Notes under the pieces: generated by a model | Databases searched by the model: none | What the model was told of the DNA's origin: nothing | Seen by the model: the letters and a program-made list of their open reading frames with translations, nothing else | Made by a program: the position numbers and the translations under genes | Shown: one piece after another, positions 25,749 to 34,083 of the stretch | Numbering within the stretch: position 1 is the first letter of the stretch | Layout of the letters: every line of letters starts with the position of its first letter | Assembly: GCA_944321975.1 (NCBI GenBank) | Contig: CALUNJ010000006.1 | Location: forward strand, 1-49,048 | DNA: 49,048 nucleotides | Direction of reading: 5' to 3' | From: an uncultured Paraprevotella sp. | GTDB taxonomy: Bacteria; Bacteroidota; Bacteroidia; Bacteroidales; Bacteroidaceae

Positions 25749-27323
25749 ATGGAAACCGAATTTGAACTCATCGCCAAGACTTTCCAAGGATTGGAAGAGG
25801 TCTTGGCCAAAGAGCTGACCGAACTGGGGGCAAACAATGTCCAGACGGGACACAGAATGGTGTCTTTCACCGGCGACAAGGAAATGATGTACCGTGCGAA
25901 CTTTGCCCTGCGCACAGCTATCCGCATCCTGAAACCCATCAAGCATTTCAAGGCGGAATCCGCCGATCAAGTATATAACGCGGTCAAGGCGATCGACTGG
26001 ACGGAGTATCTGACCGGCGAGACGAGCTTTGCCGTGGATTCAGTGGTGTTCTCCAAAGAGTTCCGCCACAGCAAGTTCGTGGCCTACAAGGTGAAGGATG
26101 CCATCGTGGATTTTTTCCGTGAGAAGACGGGCACGCGCCCCAATATCTGCGTGACGAATCCGGACTTGCAACTGAACATCCACATCGCGGAGAACGACTG
26201 CACGCTTTCGTTGGACAGTTCCGGCGAGTCGTTGCACCGCCGCGGCTACCGGCAGGAGTCGGTGGAAGCCCCGCTGAACGAAGTGCTGGCCGCCGGCATG
26301 ATCTTGCTCACGGGCTGGCACGGGGAGTGTGACCTGGTCGACCCCATGTGCGGGTCGGGCACCATTCCCATCGAGGCCGCCCTCATCGCCCGCGGCATTG
26401 CCCCCGGCGTGTTCCGCAAGGAATATGCTTTCGAGAAGTGGCCGGATTTCGACAAGGGGCTTTTCGAACGCATCTATGACGACGATTCGCAGGAACGGGA
26501 GTTCACACACAAGATCTATGGTTACGACATCAACCGGAATGCGGTGGAAATCGCCGTGCGCAACGTGAAGGCCGCCGGGTTGGGCAAAGAGATAGAAATC
26601 GCCCAGCAGGATTTCCGCCAATTCACGCAACCGGCAGAAAAGAGCATCATGATCACCAACCCGCCCTACGGGGAGCGCATTTCCGCCCCGGACCTGTTGG
26701 GGCTGTACCGCGCGATTGGCGAACGGCTGAAACACCAGTTCCAGGACAATGAGGCCTGGATTTTGAGCTACCGGGAGGAGTGCTTTGACCAGATCGGATT
26801 GAAACCCTCGTTCAAGATTCCGTTGTTCAATGGCTCGCTGGAGTGCGAGTTCCGCAAATATCAGATATTTAGCGGGAAATACAAGGACATGAGGGCGGAA
26901 GGCGGCGAGCTGAAGACCGAGGAGGAGCGGAAGCAGATGGCTGAGAAACGCCGCTTCAAAATGCACCGTGAATTTAAAAAGGCGATAGACGAGGACGAGA
27001 GCGAGGACTATCGCGTGAGGGGGCGCGGCTTTGACGACCGTGACGACCGTTTGCGCGGGGGGCGCCCGGCCAACCGCTGGGGGAAAGAAGACCGGGAACG
27101 GAGATTCTCCAGGCGTGACGAGAAGCCCTTCGGGCGTGACAGGCGGGATTATGGGCGCGACGGCGAAGACTATGGACGCGACCGGCGGGATTATGACCGT
27201 GAGCCGCGGTGGAATGGCCGTGACCGCCAGAGCTTCGGGCGCGACCGCCAAGGCGGCTTTGACCGTGGCAGGAAGCCTTTTCAGAAAGAGCGGAGGAACA
27301 GCCGGTATGAGGAAGAGGACTGA
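25749..27323 (+). CDS. THUMP domain class I SAM-dependent RNA methyltransferase (RlmL/YpsC-like) with charged tail
   Basis: 524 aa. The N-terminus (METEFELIAKTFQGLEEVLAKELTELG) and the segment up to about 160 form the ferredoxin-like plus THUMP RNA-binding part. The methyltransferase domain includes DPMCGSGTIPIEAALIA (SAM motif I, about 197-213) and the catalytic NPPYGERI (about 304), typical of m2G methylation as in RlmL/RlmK-N or TrmN. Target is probably 23S rRNA G2445 by family, but not proven. From about 400 to the end is a low-complexity tail rich in Arg, Asp, Gly and Tyr (repeated GRDRRDYGRD-like units), probably disordered RNA-binding. The last 17 nt overlap the DPP IV start. Confidence 0.9.
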   Translation: METEFELIAKTFQGLEEVLAKELTELGANNVQTGHRMVSFTGDKEMMYRANFALRTAIRILKPIKHFKAESADQVYNAVKAIDWTEYLTGETSFAVDSVVFSKEFRHSKFVAYKVKDAIVDFFREKTGTRPNICVTNPDLQLNIHIAENDCTLSLDSSGESLHRRGYRQESVEAPLNEVLAAGMILLTGWHGECDLVDPMCGSGTIPIEAALIARGIAPGVFRKEYAFEKWPDFDKGLFERIYDDDSQEREFTHKIYGYDINRNAVEIAVRNVKAAGLGKEIEIAQQDFRQFTQPAEKSIMITNPPYGERISAPDLLGLYRAIGERLKHQFQDNEAWILSYREECFDQIGLKPSFKIPLFNGSLECEFRKYQIFSGKYKDMRAEGGELKTEEERKQMAEKRRFKMHREFKKAIDEDESEDYRVRGRGFDDRDDRLRGGRPANRWGKEDRERRFSRRDEKPFGRDRRDYGRDGEDYGRDRRDYDREPRWNGRDRQSFGRDRQGGFDRGRKPFQKERRNSRYEEED

Positions 27324-29550
27324 TTTTTTGTTGTGGCTTATGTTTTTGCCTCTGTTGCTCGCGGCGCAAGGAAAGAAGAGCTTTTCTTTGGACGACTTGT
27401 TGCCCGGAGGGCGCACGTTTTCCCAATTGCAGCCTCAGAGCCTTTACGCGGAGTGGTGGGGAGACCGTTGCGTCGAAACCCGGATCGACAGTTGCTGGGA
27501 GATTGACGTGGACAACGGGAAACGGGAAGTCCTGTTCACGCTGGAACAGCTCAATCAATGGCTGGGGGCACCGGCCGGCAAGCCGTGGGTGCGCAGTTGC
27601 TACAACGTGTCTTTCCCGAAACCGGGATTGCCCTATGTGGCTGTTACCGTGTCGGGCCGTCCGCAGGCCGACGGAACTCCTACGCGGACCTATGTGGTGG
27701 TCGACTTTAGGAAAGGGGAGAAAGTCTATGAACAGACTTACCCTGCCGGCGCAGGGGCTTTGGACCGGGCAGAAGCCACCGGAAGCCTGGCCTTCGTGAA
27801 AGCACAGAACTTGTATGTCGTCAGGGGGACGGACGGAAAAACCGTGGCGGTGTCGACCGACGGAAGCGATGATCTTGTGTACGGGCAGGCGGTGCACCGC
27901 AATGAATTCGGCATCACGAAGGGCACTTTCTGGAGCCCGGACGGGCGGAAGCTGGCTTTCTACCGGATGGACCAGAGCATGGTGCCCGACTATCCGCAGG
28001 TGGACATCACCACACGCATCGCCACCACATATTCGTGCAAATATCCCATGGCCGGCGAGAAAACGCATAATGTGACCGTCGGGGTGTTTGACCCGTCCAC
28101 GGAGCAGACCGTCTGGCTCCAGGCCGGTGATCCGGCCGACCGCTATTTCACCAATATCAGCTGGAGTCCCGACGGGCGCAAAATCTATATGATAGAACTG
28201 AACCGAGACCAGAACCATGCGGAACTGGCCTGTTACGATGCTGTTACGGGGAAAAAAGAAGGGATCCTCTATGAGGAAACCCACCCCAAGTATGTGGAGC
28301 CGCAACACGGATTGGTGTTTTTGCCTTGGGACCATTCCAAGTTCCTTTATCAAAGCCAGCGCGATGGTTACAACCACCTTTATTTGTTTGACCTGGCTGT
28401 TCCGCAGGACGGGGACGAACGGCAGACAGCCAACGGGGGAACCTGTCGCGAGCGGGTGAAGGTTAGCCCGCTGACATCCGGCAAATGGGTGGTGAAGGAA
28501 GTGCTCGGCTTTGACCGGGAAAGCAAGAGCCTGTTGATTGGCAGCAACGAACGCCACCCCTTGCAGACCAATCTTTATAAGGTGGCGCTCAAGGACGGCC
28601 GTCGCACCCTGTTGGATGAGGGGGACGGCGTGCATTATGCCAGCTTGAGCGAAAGTGGAAAATACTTGTTGGACACCTATTCTTCTCCTACCGTGGTGCG
28701 GCGGGTGAATCTTGTTTCTACCCGTAAGGGAAGGTGCCTGAATCTGCTTGATGCGGAAGACCCGTGGAAGGGATATGCCGTGCCGGAAATCAGCTGTGGC
28801 AGTATCAAGGCGGCCGATGGCGTGACAGACCTTTATTATCGCATGGTGAAGCCGGTGGGTTTTGATGCCACGAAGAAATATCCTACGGTCATTTATGTGT
28901 ATGGCGGCCCGCATGCCCACAACGTGGAGGCCAGCCGCAATTATCTGGCCCGTGGATGGGAAATCTATATGGCGCAGAAGGGATATTTGTTATTCATCCT
29001 TGACAACCGCGGCTCGGACAACCGCGGGTTGGATTTTGAGAATGTCACGTTCCGTCATCTCGGGGAGGAGGAGATGAAAGACCAGATGGAGGGAGTGAAA
29101 TTCCTGAAATCGCTGCCTTACGTGGATGCGGGACGGATTGGCGTGCATGGATGGTCGTTTGGCGGTTTCATGACCACCAACCTGATGCTGACTTATCCTG
29201 ACGTGTTCAAGGTGGGCGTGGCCGGCGGCCCGGTCATAGACTGGCAATATTATGAGGCCATGTACGGGGAGCGTTATATGGACACGCCGCAAGCCAATCC
29301 CGACGGTTACGAAGGCAGCAACTTGCGCCTGAAGGCCGGCAACCTGAAAGGCAAACTGCAAATCATCATTGGTTATAATGACCCGGTTTGCGTGCCGCAA
29401 CATTCCTTGTCGTTTATGCGGGCCTGCATTGATGCCGGTACGCAGCCGGACTTCTTTGTCTATCCGGGCGACGAGCACAACATGATGGGTACCGACCGCG
29501 TGCATCTGCATGAACGCATCACACAATATTTTGAAGATTACCTGAAATAA
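27307..29550 (+). CDS. S9 family dipeptidyl peptidase IV-like serine protease, secreted
   Basis: 747 aa. An N-terminal signal peptide ([22 protein letters not shown]) sends it to the periplasm. Residues about 25-480 form the DPP IV beta-propeller; the alpha/beta hydrolase follows. The catalytic triad is visible: Ser in HGWSFGGFM (about 614), Asp in YNDPVCVPQ (about 692) and His in PGDEHNMMG (about 723). Such enzymes remove X-Pro or X-Ala dipeptides from peptide N-termini and help asaccharolytic or proteolytic growth. The ATG at 27307 is chosen for its signal peptide; the frame is open upstream to 27031 but only through the methyltransferase tail in another frame. It overlaps the methyltransferase gene by 17 nt; purD follows 16 nt later. 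Confidence 0.93.
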   Translation: MRKRTDFLLWLMFLPLLLAAQGKKSFSLDDLLPGGRTFSQLQPQSLYAEWWGDRCVETRIDSCWEIDVDNGKREVLFTLEQLNQWLGAPAGKPWVRSCYNVSFPKPGLPYVAVTVSGRPQADGTPTRTYVVVDFRKGEKVYEQTYPAGAGALDRAEATGSLAFVKAQNLYVVRGTDGKTVAVSTDGSDDLVYGQAVHRNEFGITKGTFWSPDGRKLAFYRMDQSMVPDYPQVDITTRIATTYSCKYPMAGEKTHNVTVGVFDPSTEQTVWLQAGDPADRYFTNISWSPDGRKIYMIELNRDQNHAELACYDAVTGKKEGILYEETHPKYVEPQHGLVFLPWDHSKFLYQSQRDGYNHLYLFDLAVPQDGDERQTANGGTCRERVKVSPLTSGKWVVKEVLGFDRESKSLLIGSNERHPLQTNLYKVALKDGRRTLLDEGDGVHYASLSESGKYLLDTYSSPTVVRRVNLVSTRKGRCLNLLDAEDPWKGYAVPEISCGSIKAADGVTDLYYRMVKPVGFDATKKYPTVIYVYGGPHAHNVEASRNYLARGWEIYMAQKGYLLFILDNRGSDNRGLDFENVTFRHLGEEEMKDQMEGVKFLKSLPYVDAGRIGVHGWSFGGFMTTNLMLTYPDVFKVGVAGGPVIDWQYYEAMYGERYMDTPQANPDGYEGSNLRLKAGNLKGKLQIIIGYNDPVCVPQHSLSFMRACIDAGTQPDFFVYPGDEHNMMGTDRVHLHERITQYFEDYLK

Positions 29551-29566
29551 AATAGGAGAAAACGAG

Positions 29567-30835
29567 ATGAACATATTACTTTTAGGCGGTGGAGGGCGTG
29601 AACATGCCTTGGCTTGGAAAATGGCCCAAAGCAAGAAGGTGGAGAAACTTTATATTGCCCCCGGCAACGCGGGAACCGCCGTGGTGGGGCAGAATGTGCC
29701 TCTCAAGGCCGATGACTTTGAAGGCATCAAAGATTTCGTGCTCGGTCATGAGATCCAGATGGTGGTGGTCGGGCCGGAAGACCCTTTGGTGAAAGGCGTG
29801 TATGACTTCTTCAAACAGGATGAACGGCTGAAGGATATTCCCGTGATCGGCCCGTCCAGGCAAGGCGCCGTGTTGGAGGGAAGTAAGGATTTTGCCAAAG
29901 GCTTCATGCAGCGTCACAGTATCCCGACGGCCGCTTACCGCACTTTCACCAGCGAAACCCTGGAGGACGGGTTGAAGTTCCTCGAAACCCTGAGCGCTCC
30001 TTATGTGTTGAAGGCTGACGGGTTGTGTGCCGGGAAGGGTGTGCTTATTTTGCCCACATTGGAAGAAGCCCGCAGGGAGTTGAAGGAGATGCTGGGCGGC
30101 ATGTTTGGATCGGCTTCTTCGTCGGTGGTCATTGAAGAATTCTTGAGCGGTGTGGAATGTTCCGTTTTTATCCTGACCGACGGTCGGCATTATAAGATTC
30201 TTCCGGAAGCAAAAGACTACAAACGCATCGGGGAGCACGACACCGGTTTGAACACGGGCGGTATGGGAAGCGTGTCGCCCGTGCCGTTTGCCACGCCTGA
30301 ATGGATGCGCAAGGTGGAAGACCGCATCATCCGTCCGACGGTGGAAGGCCTGGCAGAAGAGGGCATTGACTATAAGGGATTCATCTTTTTCGGATTGATC
30401 AACGTGGATGGCGATCCGAAGGTCATTGAATATAATGTCCGCATGGGCGATCCGGAAACGGAGAGTGTCATGTTGCGCATCAAGAGCGACTTGGTCGACT
30501 TGTTGGAAGGCGTGGCCCAAGGCGATCTGGATCAGCGGACATTGGAAATCGATGACCGCAGTGCCGTGTGTGTCATGTTGGTGTCGGGTGGTTATCCGGA
30601 GGCTTATGAAAAAGGTTTCCCCATTACGGGCATTGAAAATGTGACGGACAGCATTGTCTTCCATGCCGGCACGGCATGGAAAGACGGACAGGTGGTGACG
30701 GCCGGAGGACGGGTTATTGCCGTCAGTTCCTATGGCCGAGACAAGGATGAGGCTTTGAAGCTGTCTTTCGAACAGGCACGGAAAATCAATTTTGAGAAGA
30801 AATATTTCCGCTCAGACATCGGGCAAGACTTGTAA
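29567..30835 (+). CDS. purD: phosphoribosylamine--glycine ligase (GAR synthetase)
   Basis: 422 aa ATP-grasp enzyme joining phosphoribosylamine and glycine in de novo purine synthesis. Seen: N-terminal [35 protein letters not shown] (about 65-77), the ATP-grasp lid [15 protein letters not shown] (about 146-160), [25 protein letters not shown] and [14 protein letters not shown] (about 225-238), and [12 protein letters not shown] (about 286-297) for Mg binding. All expected residues are present. It sits 16 nt after the peptidase gene and 2 nt before the next membrane gene, so it is in the middle of a mixed operon. Confidence 0.97.
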   Translation: MNILLLGGGGREHALAWKMAQSKKVEKLYIAPGNAGTAVVGQNVPLKADDFEGIKDFVLGHEIQMVVVGPEDPLVKGVYDFFKQDERLKDIPVIGPSRQGAVLEGSKDFAKGFMQRHSIPTAAYRTFTSETLEDGLKFLETLSAPYVLKADGLCAGKGVLILPTLEEARRELKEMLGGMFGSASSSVVIEEFLSGVECSVFILTDGRHYKILPEAKDYKRIGEHDTGLNTGGMGSVSPVPFATPEWMRKVEDRIIRPTVEGLAEEGIDYKGFIFFGLINVDGDPKVIEYNVRMGDPETESVMLRIKSDLVDLLEGVAQGDLDQRTLEIDDRSAVCVMLVSGGYPEAYEKGFPITGIENVTDSIVFHAGTAWKDGQVVTAGGRVIAVSSYGRDKDEALKLSFEQARKINFEKKYFRSDIGQDL

Positions 30836-30837
30836 GC

Positions 30838-31788
30838 ATGATGCGGAAAAACAGGTTCCAAAACAAAGTGGCGACGAGCGGTTACACGCTGCCCGTCGCC
30901 GCCTTGTTATCCACTCTCTTGTGGTGTGCGGAAGGGGTATTCACGTCTGCCATGCTGGGAGGTTGGCTCTTGTGCGGACTGACGGCTTATCTGTGGATGG
31001 AGACCGGCAATGCCAATTCGCTTGTGCGTGTCCGTAGCTTGCTGACACCGGCCACGTATGTTGCCATGATGGGAGCCGCTTACAGCCTGCATGCGTGGCA
31101 GCCTGCTACGGTGGCGGCTTGCGCGATGTTGGCTTCTTACAATTTGCTGTTCAGGTCCTACCAGCGGACGGACGCGGTGTCTCCGTTGTTCCATTCCTTT
31201 TTGTGCCTTAGTATCGGCAGTTTGTTTTTTCCGCAATTGCTCTTTTTTGTGCCTTTCTATTTGTGTTATGCCGCCATTTATTTCCGTTCATTGACTTGGC
31301 GCACGTTTTGGGCGGCTGTCGTAGGAGTCTTATTGCCTTACTGGTTCGTGGCGGGTTATGAGCTTTATGCGGGCGAGGTAGGCCGCTTTGTGGCGCATTT
31401 TGCGGATTTGGTCGATTTCCAGCGGTTGCAAGTGGAAAGTTATCAGCATCTCAACGGCTTTCAGTTGGGCTTCGCGATTTGGGTGATTCTTTTGTCGTTG
31501 GTGGCTGCAGTTCATTGTGCCCGCACCAGTTTCAACGACAAGATACGCACGCGCATGTTGCTTCGTTTTCTCATGGTCCAGGAATTGCTTATTGTGGCTT
31601 TTATGGCTTTGCAACCGGCTCGTTTCACGGTGCTTTTCGCCTTGTTGCTTATGAATTCCGCTCCGCTTCTTGCTCATTATTTTGCCTTGACGGGTAGTCG
31701 TTTCTCCAATTCCTTGTTTGTCATATCTCTTTTCATTTTGTGTGCTTTGGCACTTTCCGGCTTATGGATGCGTTTGTCGATCTTTTAA
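30838..31788 (+). CDS. polytopic membrane protein of unknown function
   Basis: 316 aa with about eight to nine hydrophobic segments over nearly the whole length (for example SLLTPATYVAMMGAAYSLHAW, FFVPFYLCYAAIYF, FWAAVVGVLLPYWFVAGYEL, and the C-terminal LFVISLFILCALALSGLWM). No catalytic motif was recognised; the pattern resembles uncharacterised Bacteroidales membrane proteins following purD. The ATG comes 2 nt after the purD stop, and the end overlaps the next gene by 25 nt, which supports translation coupling in one operon. No function can be inferred beyond membrane localisation. Confidence 0.82.
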   Translation: MMRKNRFQNKVATSGYTLPVAALLSTLLWCAEGVFTSAMLGGWLLCGLTAYLWMETGNANSLVRVRSLLTPATYVAMMGAAYSLHAWQPATVAACAMLASYNLLFRSYQRTDAVSPLFHSFLCLSIGSLFFPQLLFFVPFYLCYAAIYFRSLTWRTFWAAVVGVLLPYWFVAGYELYAGEVGRFVAHFADLVDFQRLQVESYQHLNGFQLGFAIWVILLSLVAAVHCARTSFNDKIRTRMLLRFLMVQELLIVAFMALQPARFTVLFALLLMNSAPLLAHYFALTGSRFSNSLFVISLFILCALALSGLWMRLSIF

Positions 31789-32216
31789 TACAGTATGGCT
31801 ATTGGGGCATGTTCTTGGCAGCTTTTCTTGCGGCCAGTGTTTTTCCGTTCAGTTCTGAGGCGGTCATGGTCGGGCTGCAGGTGGCCGGACTTTCTCCGTT
31901 TCCTTTGTTGTTGTGGGGCACGGCAGGCAACGTGGCCGGAAGCATGTTTAATTATAGCATCGGACGGCTGGGGCGTATTGAGTGGATTGAGAAATACTTG
32001 CATGTGAAAAGGGAAAAGATGGAACGCGCACAGCGTTGGATGGAGCGTAAAGGCGCATGGGTGGGCGGATTCCTTTGTTTCGTGCCTGTCGTGGGGGATG
32101 CCATTTCGGTGGCGTTGGGATTCATGCGGGCGAATTGGCTCATCTGTTTGTTCTCCATCACGCTTGGAAAGTTTTCTCGTTATGCAATCTTGGTCTATAC
32201 CGTCACTTTATTCTGA
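31764..32216 (+). CDS. YqaA-type VTT/DedA-like membrane protein
   Basis: 150 aa inner-membrane protein of the VTT (SNARE-associated, formerly DedA) superfamily, YqaA branch, by length and motif. It has FLAAFLAASVFPFSSEAVMVGLQ (about 14-36) with the early Pro-Phe-Ser-Ser-Glu motif, NVAGSMFNYSIGR, and CFVPVVGDAISVALGFMRANW (about 100-120), which contains the conserved Pro/Gly/Asp of the re-entrant hairpin. Relatives handle lipid carriers such as undecaprenyl phosphate; the role here is unknown. I chose the ATG at 31764 (MDAFVDLLIQYGYWG) as it gives the family N-terminus; an upstream ATG in the same frame at 31740 would add eight residues inside the previous gene. Confidence 0.85.
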   Translation: MDAFVDLLIQYGYWGMFLAAFLAASVFPFSSEAVMVGLQVAGLSPFPLLLWGTAGNVAGSMFNYSIGRLGRIEWIEKYLHVKREKMERAQRWMERKGAWVGGFLCFVPVVGDAISVALGFMRANWLICLFSITLGKFSRYAILVYTVTLF

Positions 32217-32223
32217 AAGCCCA

Positions 32224-33129
32224 ATGAAACGTTATTGGTATTTGTGGATTGTGGTGTCCTGTCTCATCGGTTTGTGGACAGGATGTAAGCCGGCGGGCGG
32301 CACCGACGCTGGCGAGAAGACCCTCATGGTGTCTATCGAGCCGTTACGTTACGTGACACAGCGGGTAGCCGGCGATGTTTTCCGTGTGGTCACCCTCGTG
32401 CCGAAAGGCAGTAGCCCGGAGACTTACGAACCGACGCCGGAGCAGATGATGCGGCTCGGCGGAAGTACGGCTTACTTCTGTGTGGGGGAACTGGGTTTTG
32501 AGCGTGTGTGGCTGGAAAAGTTCCGGCAGGGCGCCCCACGTGTGACGTTTGTCCGTGCGGCTGAAGGCATCGCTCCCTTGTCCGGTGCGTGCGGTCAGGG
32601 TCGTGCGGAGAATGCGGCAGATCCGCATGTGTGGACTTCACCCCGCAACATGGCTGTGATGGCGCAAAACGTGTGTGCTGCTCTTTGCCGGCTTGACACG
32701 GCTCATGCCGCTGTTTTCCGCGCCAACTTGCAAGCCACATTGGCAGAGATTCAGACGGTGGACGACAGCATCCGCGCCCTGACGGCCGGGTTGCCGTCCA
32801 AGGCGTTTCTCATCTATCATCCTGCGCTCACTTATTTTGCACGCGACTATGGGCTGGTCCAGTTCGCCATTGAGACGGATGGAAAGGAACCGTCTCCGTC
32901 TCAAGTGGTCCGTCTGGTGGAGCTTTGCAAGGCACAGGGGGTGCGCACGGTTCTCGTGCAGCAGGAGTTTGACCGGAAGAATGCCGCACTCATTGCCCGG
33001 GAGGCGGGAGCAAGCGTCGTCACGGTCAATCCCCTTGCTTATGACTGGCCTGTTGAAATGTTGAGGATTGCCCGTGCGCTAAGCGGGAAGGCTGCCGATG
33101 GCCGTCCCATGGCGGAAGGCATGGAATGA
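32224..33129 (+). CDS. metal ABC transporter substrate-binding lipoprotein (ZnuA/TroA type)
   Basis: 301 aa periplasm-facing lipoprotein; lipobox LWTGC with C21 as the lipidated residue. It belongs to the zinc/manganese cluster A-I binding proteins: VSIEPLRYVTQRVAGD at the start, then GSSPETYEPTPEQM (the first metal position is Glu rather than His), DPHVWTSPRNM (His, about 139) and YHPALTYFARDYGL (His, about 200), and a C-terminal VTVNPLAYDW. There is no His-rich loop. Probable substrate is Zn, with Mn or Fe possible. It starts 7 nt after the VTT gene and is followed after 83 nt by the ATPase gene. The first ATG of the longer frame (32098) lies in the preceding gene and lacks a signal peptide. 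Confidence 0.9.
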   Translation: MKRYWYLWIVVSCLIGLWTGCKPAGGTDAGEKTLMVSIEPLRYVTQRVAGDVFRVVTLVPKGSSPETYEPTPEQMMRLGGSTAYFCVGELGFERVWLEKFRQGAPRVTFVRAAEGIAPLSGACGQGRAENAADPHVWTSPRNMAVMAQNVCAALCRLDTAHAAVFRANLQATLAEIQTVDDSIRALTAGLPSKAFLIYHPALTYFARDYGLVQFAIETDGKEPSPSQVVRLVELCKAQGVRTVLVQQEFDRKNAALIAREAGASVVTVNPLAYDWPVEMLRIARALSGKAADGRPMAEGME

Positions 33130-33212
33130 GGATCCGATGACGCGGCATGCATGTTTGTGGGGATGTAAAAGACGTATTCACGGCGGATTCCGTGGGAAAG
33201 GACATATGATGT

Positions 33213-33974
33213 ATGGAAAAAGAACCTTTGATCGAACTTCGGAAAGTTTGTGCCGGTTATGGGCGCAAGCAAGTGTTGCGTGACATCGACCTGACGGTTT
33301 ACGAGTGTGATTTCCTCGGCGTAATCGGTCCGAACGGAGGAGGGAAGACCACGCTGGTGAAAACCATTCTTGGATTGAAGAAGCCCTTGTCGGGCACGCT
33401 GGTGTTCTATCATGGCGGGCAGCCCGTGCCGTCTATCCGTATGGGCTATTTGCCGCAATACAACCGGATCGACCGCGACTTTCCCATTTCGGTTTATGAA
33501 GTCGTGCTTTCCGGCTTGAGGAAGAGGGCTTGGCGGCCTTATCCAGCCCAAGCGCATGCCGCCGTGCAGGCCATGCTCCGCCGCATGGGGCTGGAAGACC
33601 TTTCCCGGCGTCCGATAGGCACTCTTAGCGGCGGGCAGTTGCAGCGTGCCTTGCTGGCCCGCGCCATTGTGGCTGAGCCGGATGTGGTCATTTTGGATGA
33701 GCCGAGCACTTATATTGATAAGCGTTTCGAGACCCAACTTTATCAGTTGTTGGACGACATCAACCGCGAATGTGCCATCATCCTTGTGAGCCACGACCTG
33801 GGTTCCGTGCTCCAGAACGTGCGCACCATCGCTTGTGTCAACGAAACTCTCGACTATCATCCTGATACGGAACTTCCCGAAGGCTGGTTGGAAGAGAAAT
33901 TCAATTGTCCGATAGACTTGATCGGGCACGGGAACTATCCCCACAGGGTACTAAAATGTCACAAACAAAGTTAA
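33213..33974 (+). CDS. metal ABC transporter ATP-binding protein (ZnuC type)
   Basis: 253 aa ABC ATPase. Walker A GPNGGGKTT (about 41-49), Q-loop LPQYNRID (about 80-87), signature LSGGQLQRALLARA (about 140-153), Walker B DVVILDEPS (about 160-168) and the switch SHDL. The subfamily is the Zn/Mn type (ZnuC/TroB-like), consistent with the ZnuA gene upstream. The membrane partner (ZnuB-type permease) is not in the window; the next gene, 109 bp later with its own promoter, is the DUF2723 enzyme. The permease must therefore be encoded elsewhere, or the pair pairs with another permease. Confidence 0.92.
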   Translation: MEKEPLIELRKVCAGYGRKQVLRDIDLTVYECDFLGVIGPNGGGKTTLVKTILGLKKPLSGTLVFYHGGQPVPSIRMGYLPQYNRIDRDFPISVYEVVLSGLRKRAWRPYPAQAHAAVQAMLRRMGLEDLSRRPIGTLSGGQLQRALLARAIVAEPDVVILDEPSTYIDKRFETQLYQLLDDINRECAIILVSHDLGSVLQNVRTIACVNETLDYHPDTELPEGWLEEKFNCPIDLIGHGNYPHRVLKCHKQS

Positions 33975-34013
33975 AAAGGCGGACAAGGGTGGTTGCCATA
34001 TGCGAAATGACCG

Positions 34014-34041
34014 TTTGGAATGGAAATAGTTATTAACTTTG
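34014..34041 (+). promoter_or_regulatory. promoter of the DUF2723 gene (TTTG ... TAACTTTG)
   Basis: TTTG at 34014-34017 and TAACTTTG at 34034-34041 are 16 bp apart. This gives a -33/-7 pair upstream of the DUF2723 gene (ATG at 34084) and separates it from the ABC genes. Confidence 0.65.
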
Positions 34042-34083
34042 CATTTCGAGTGAATTTATCATAAACAAAATAGACACAAAACA

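Noticed and set aside
27031-27306. N-terminal extension of the DPP IV gene
   Set aside because: This stretch is the methyltransferase tail in another frame and precedes a clear signal peptide at 27307.
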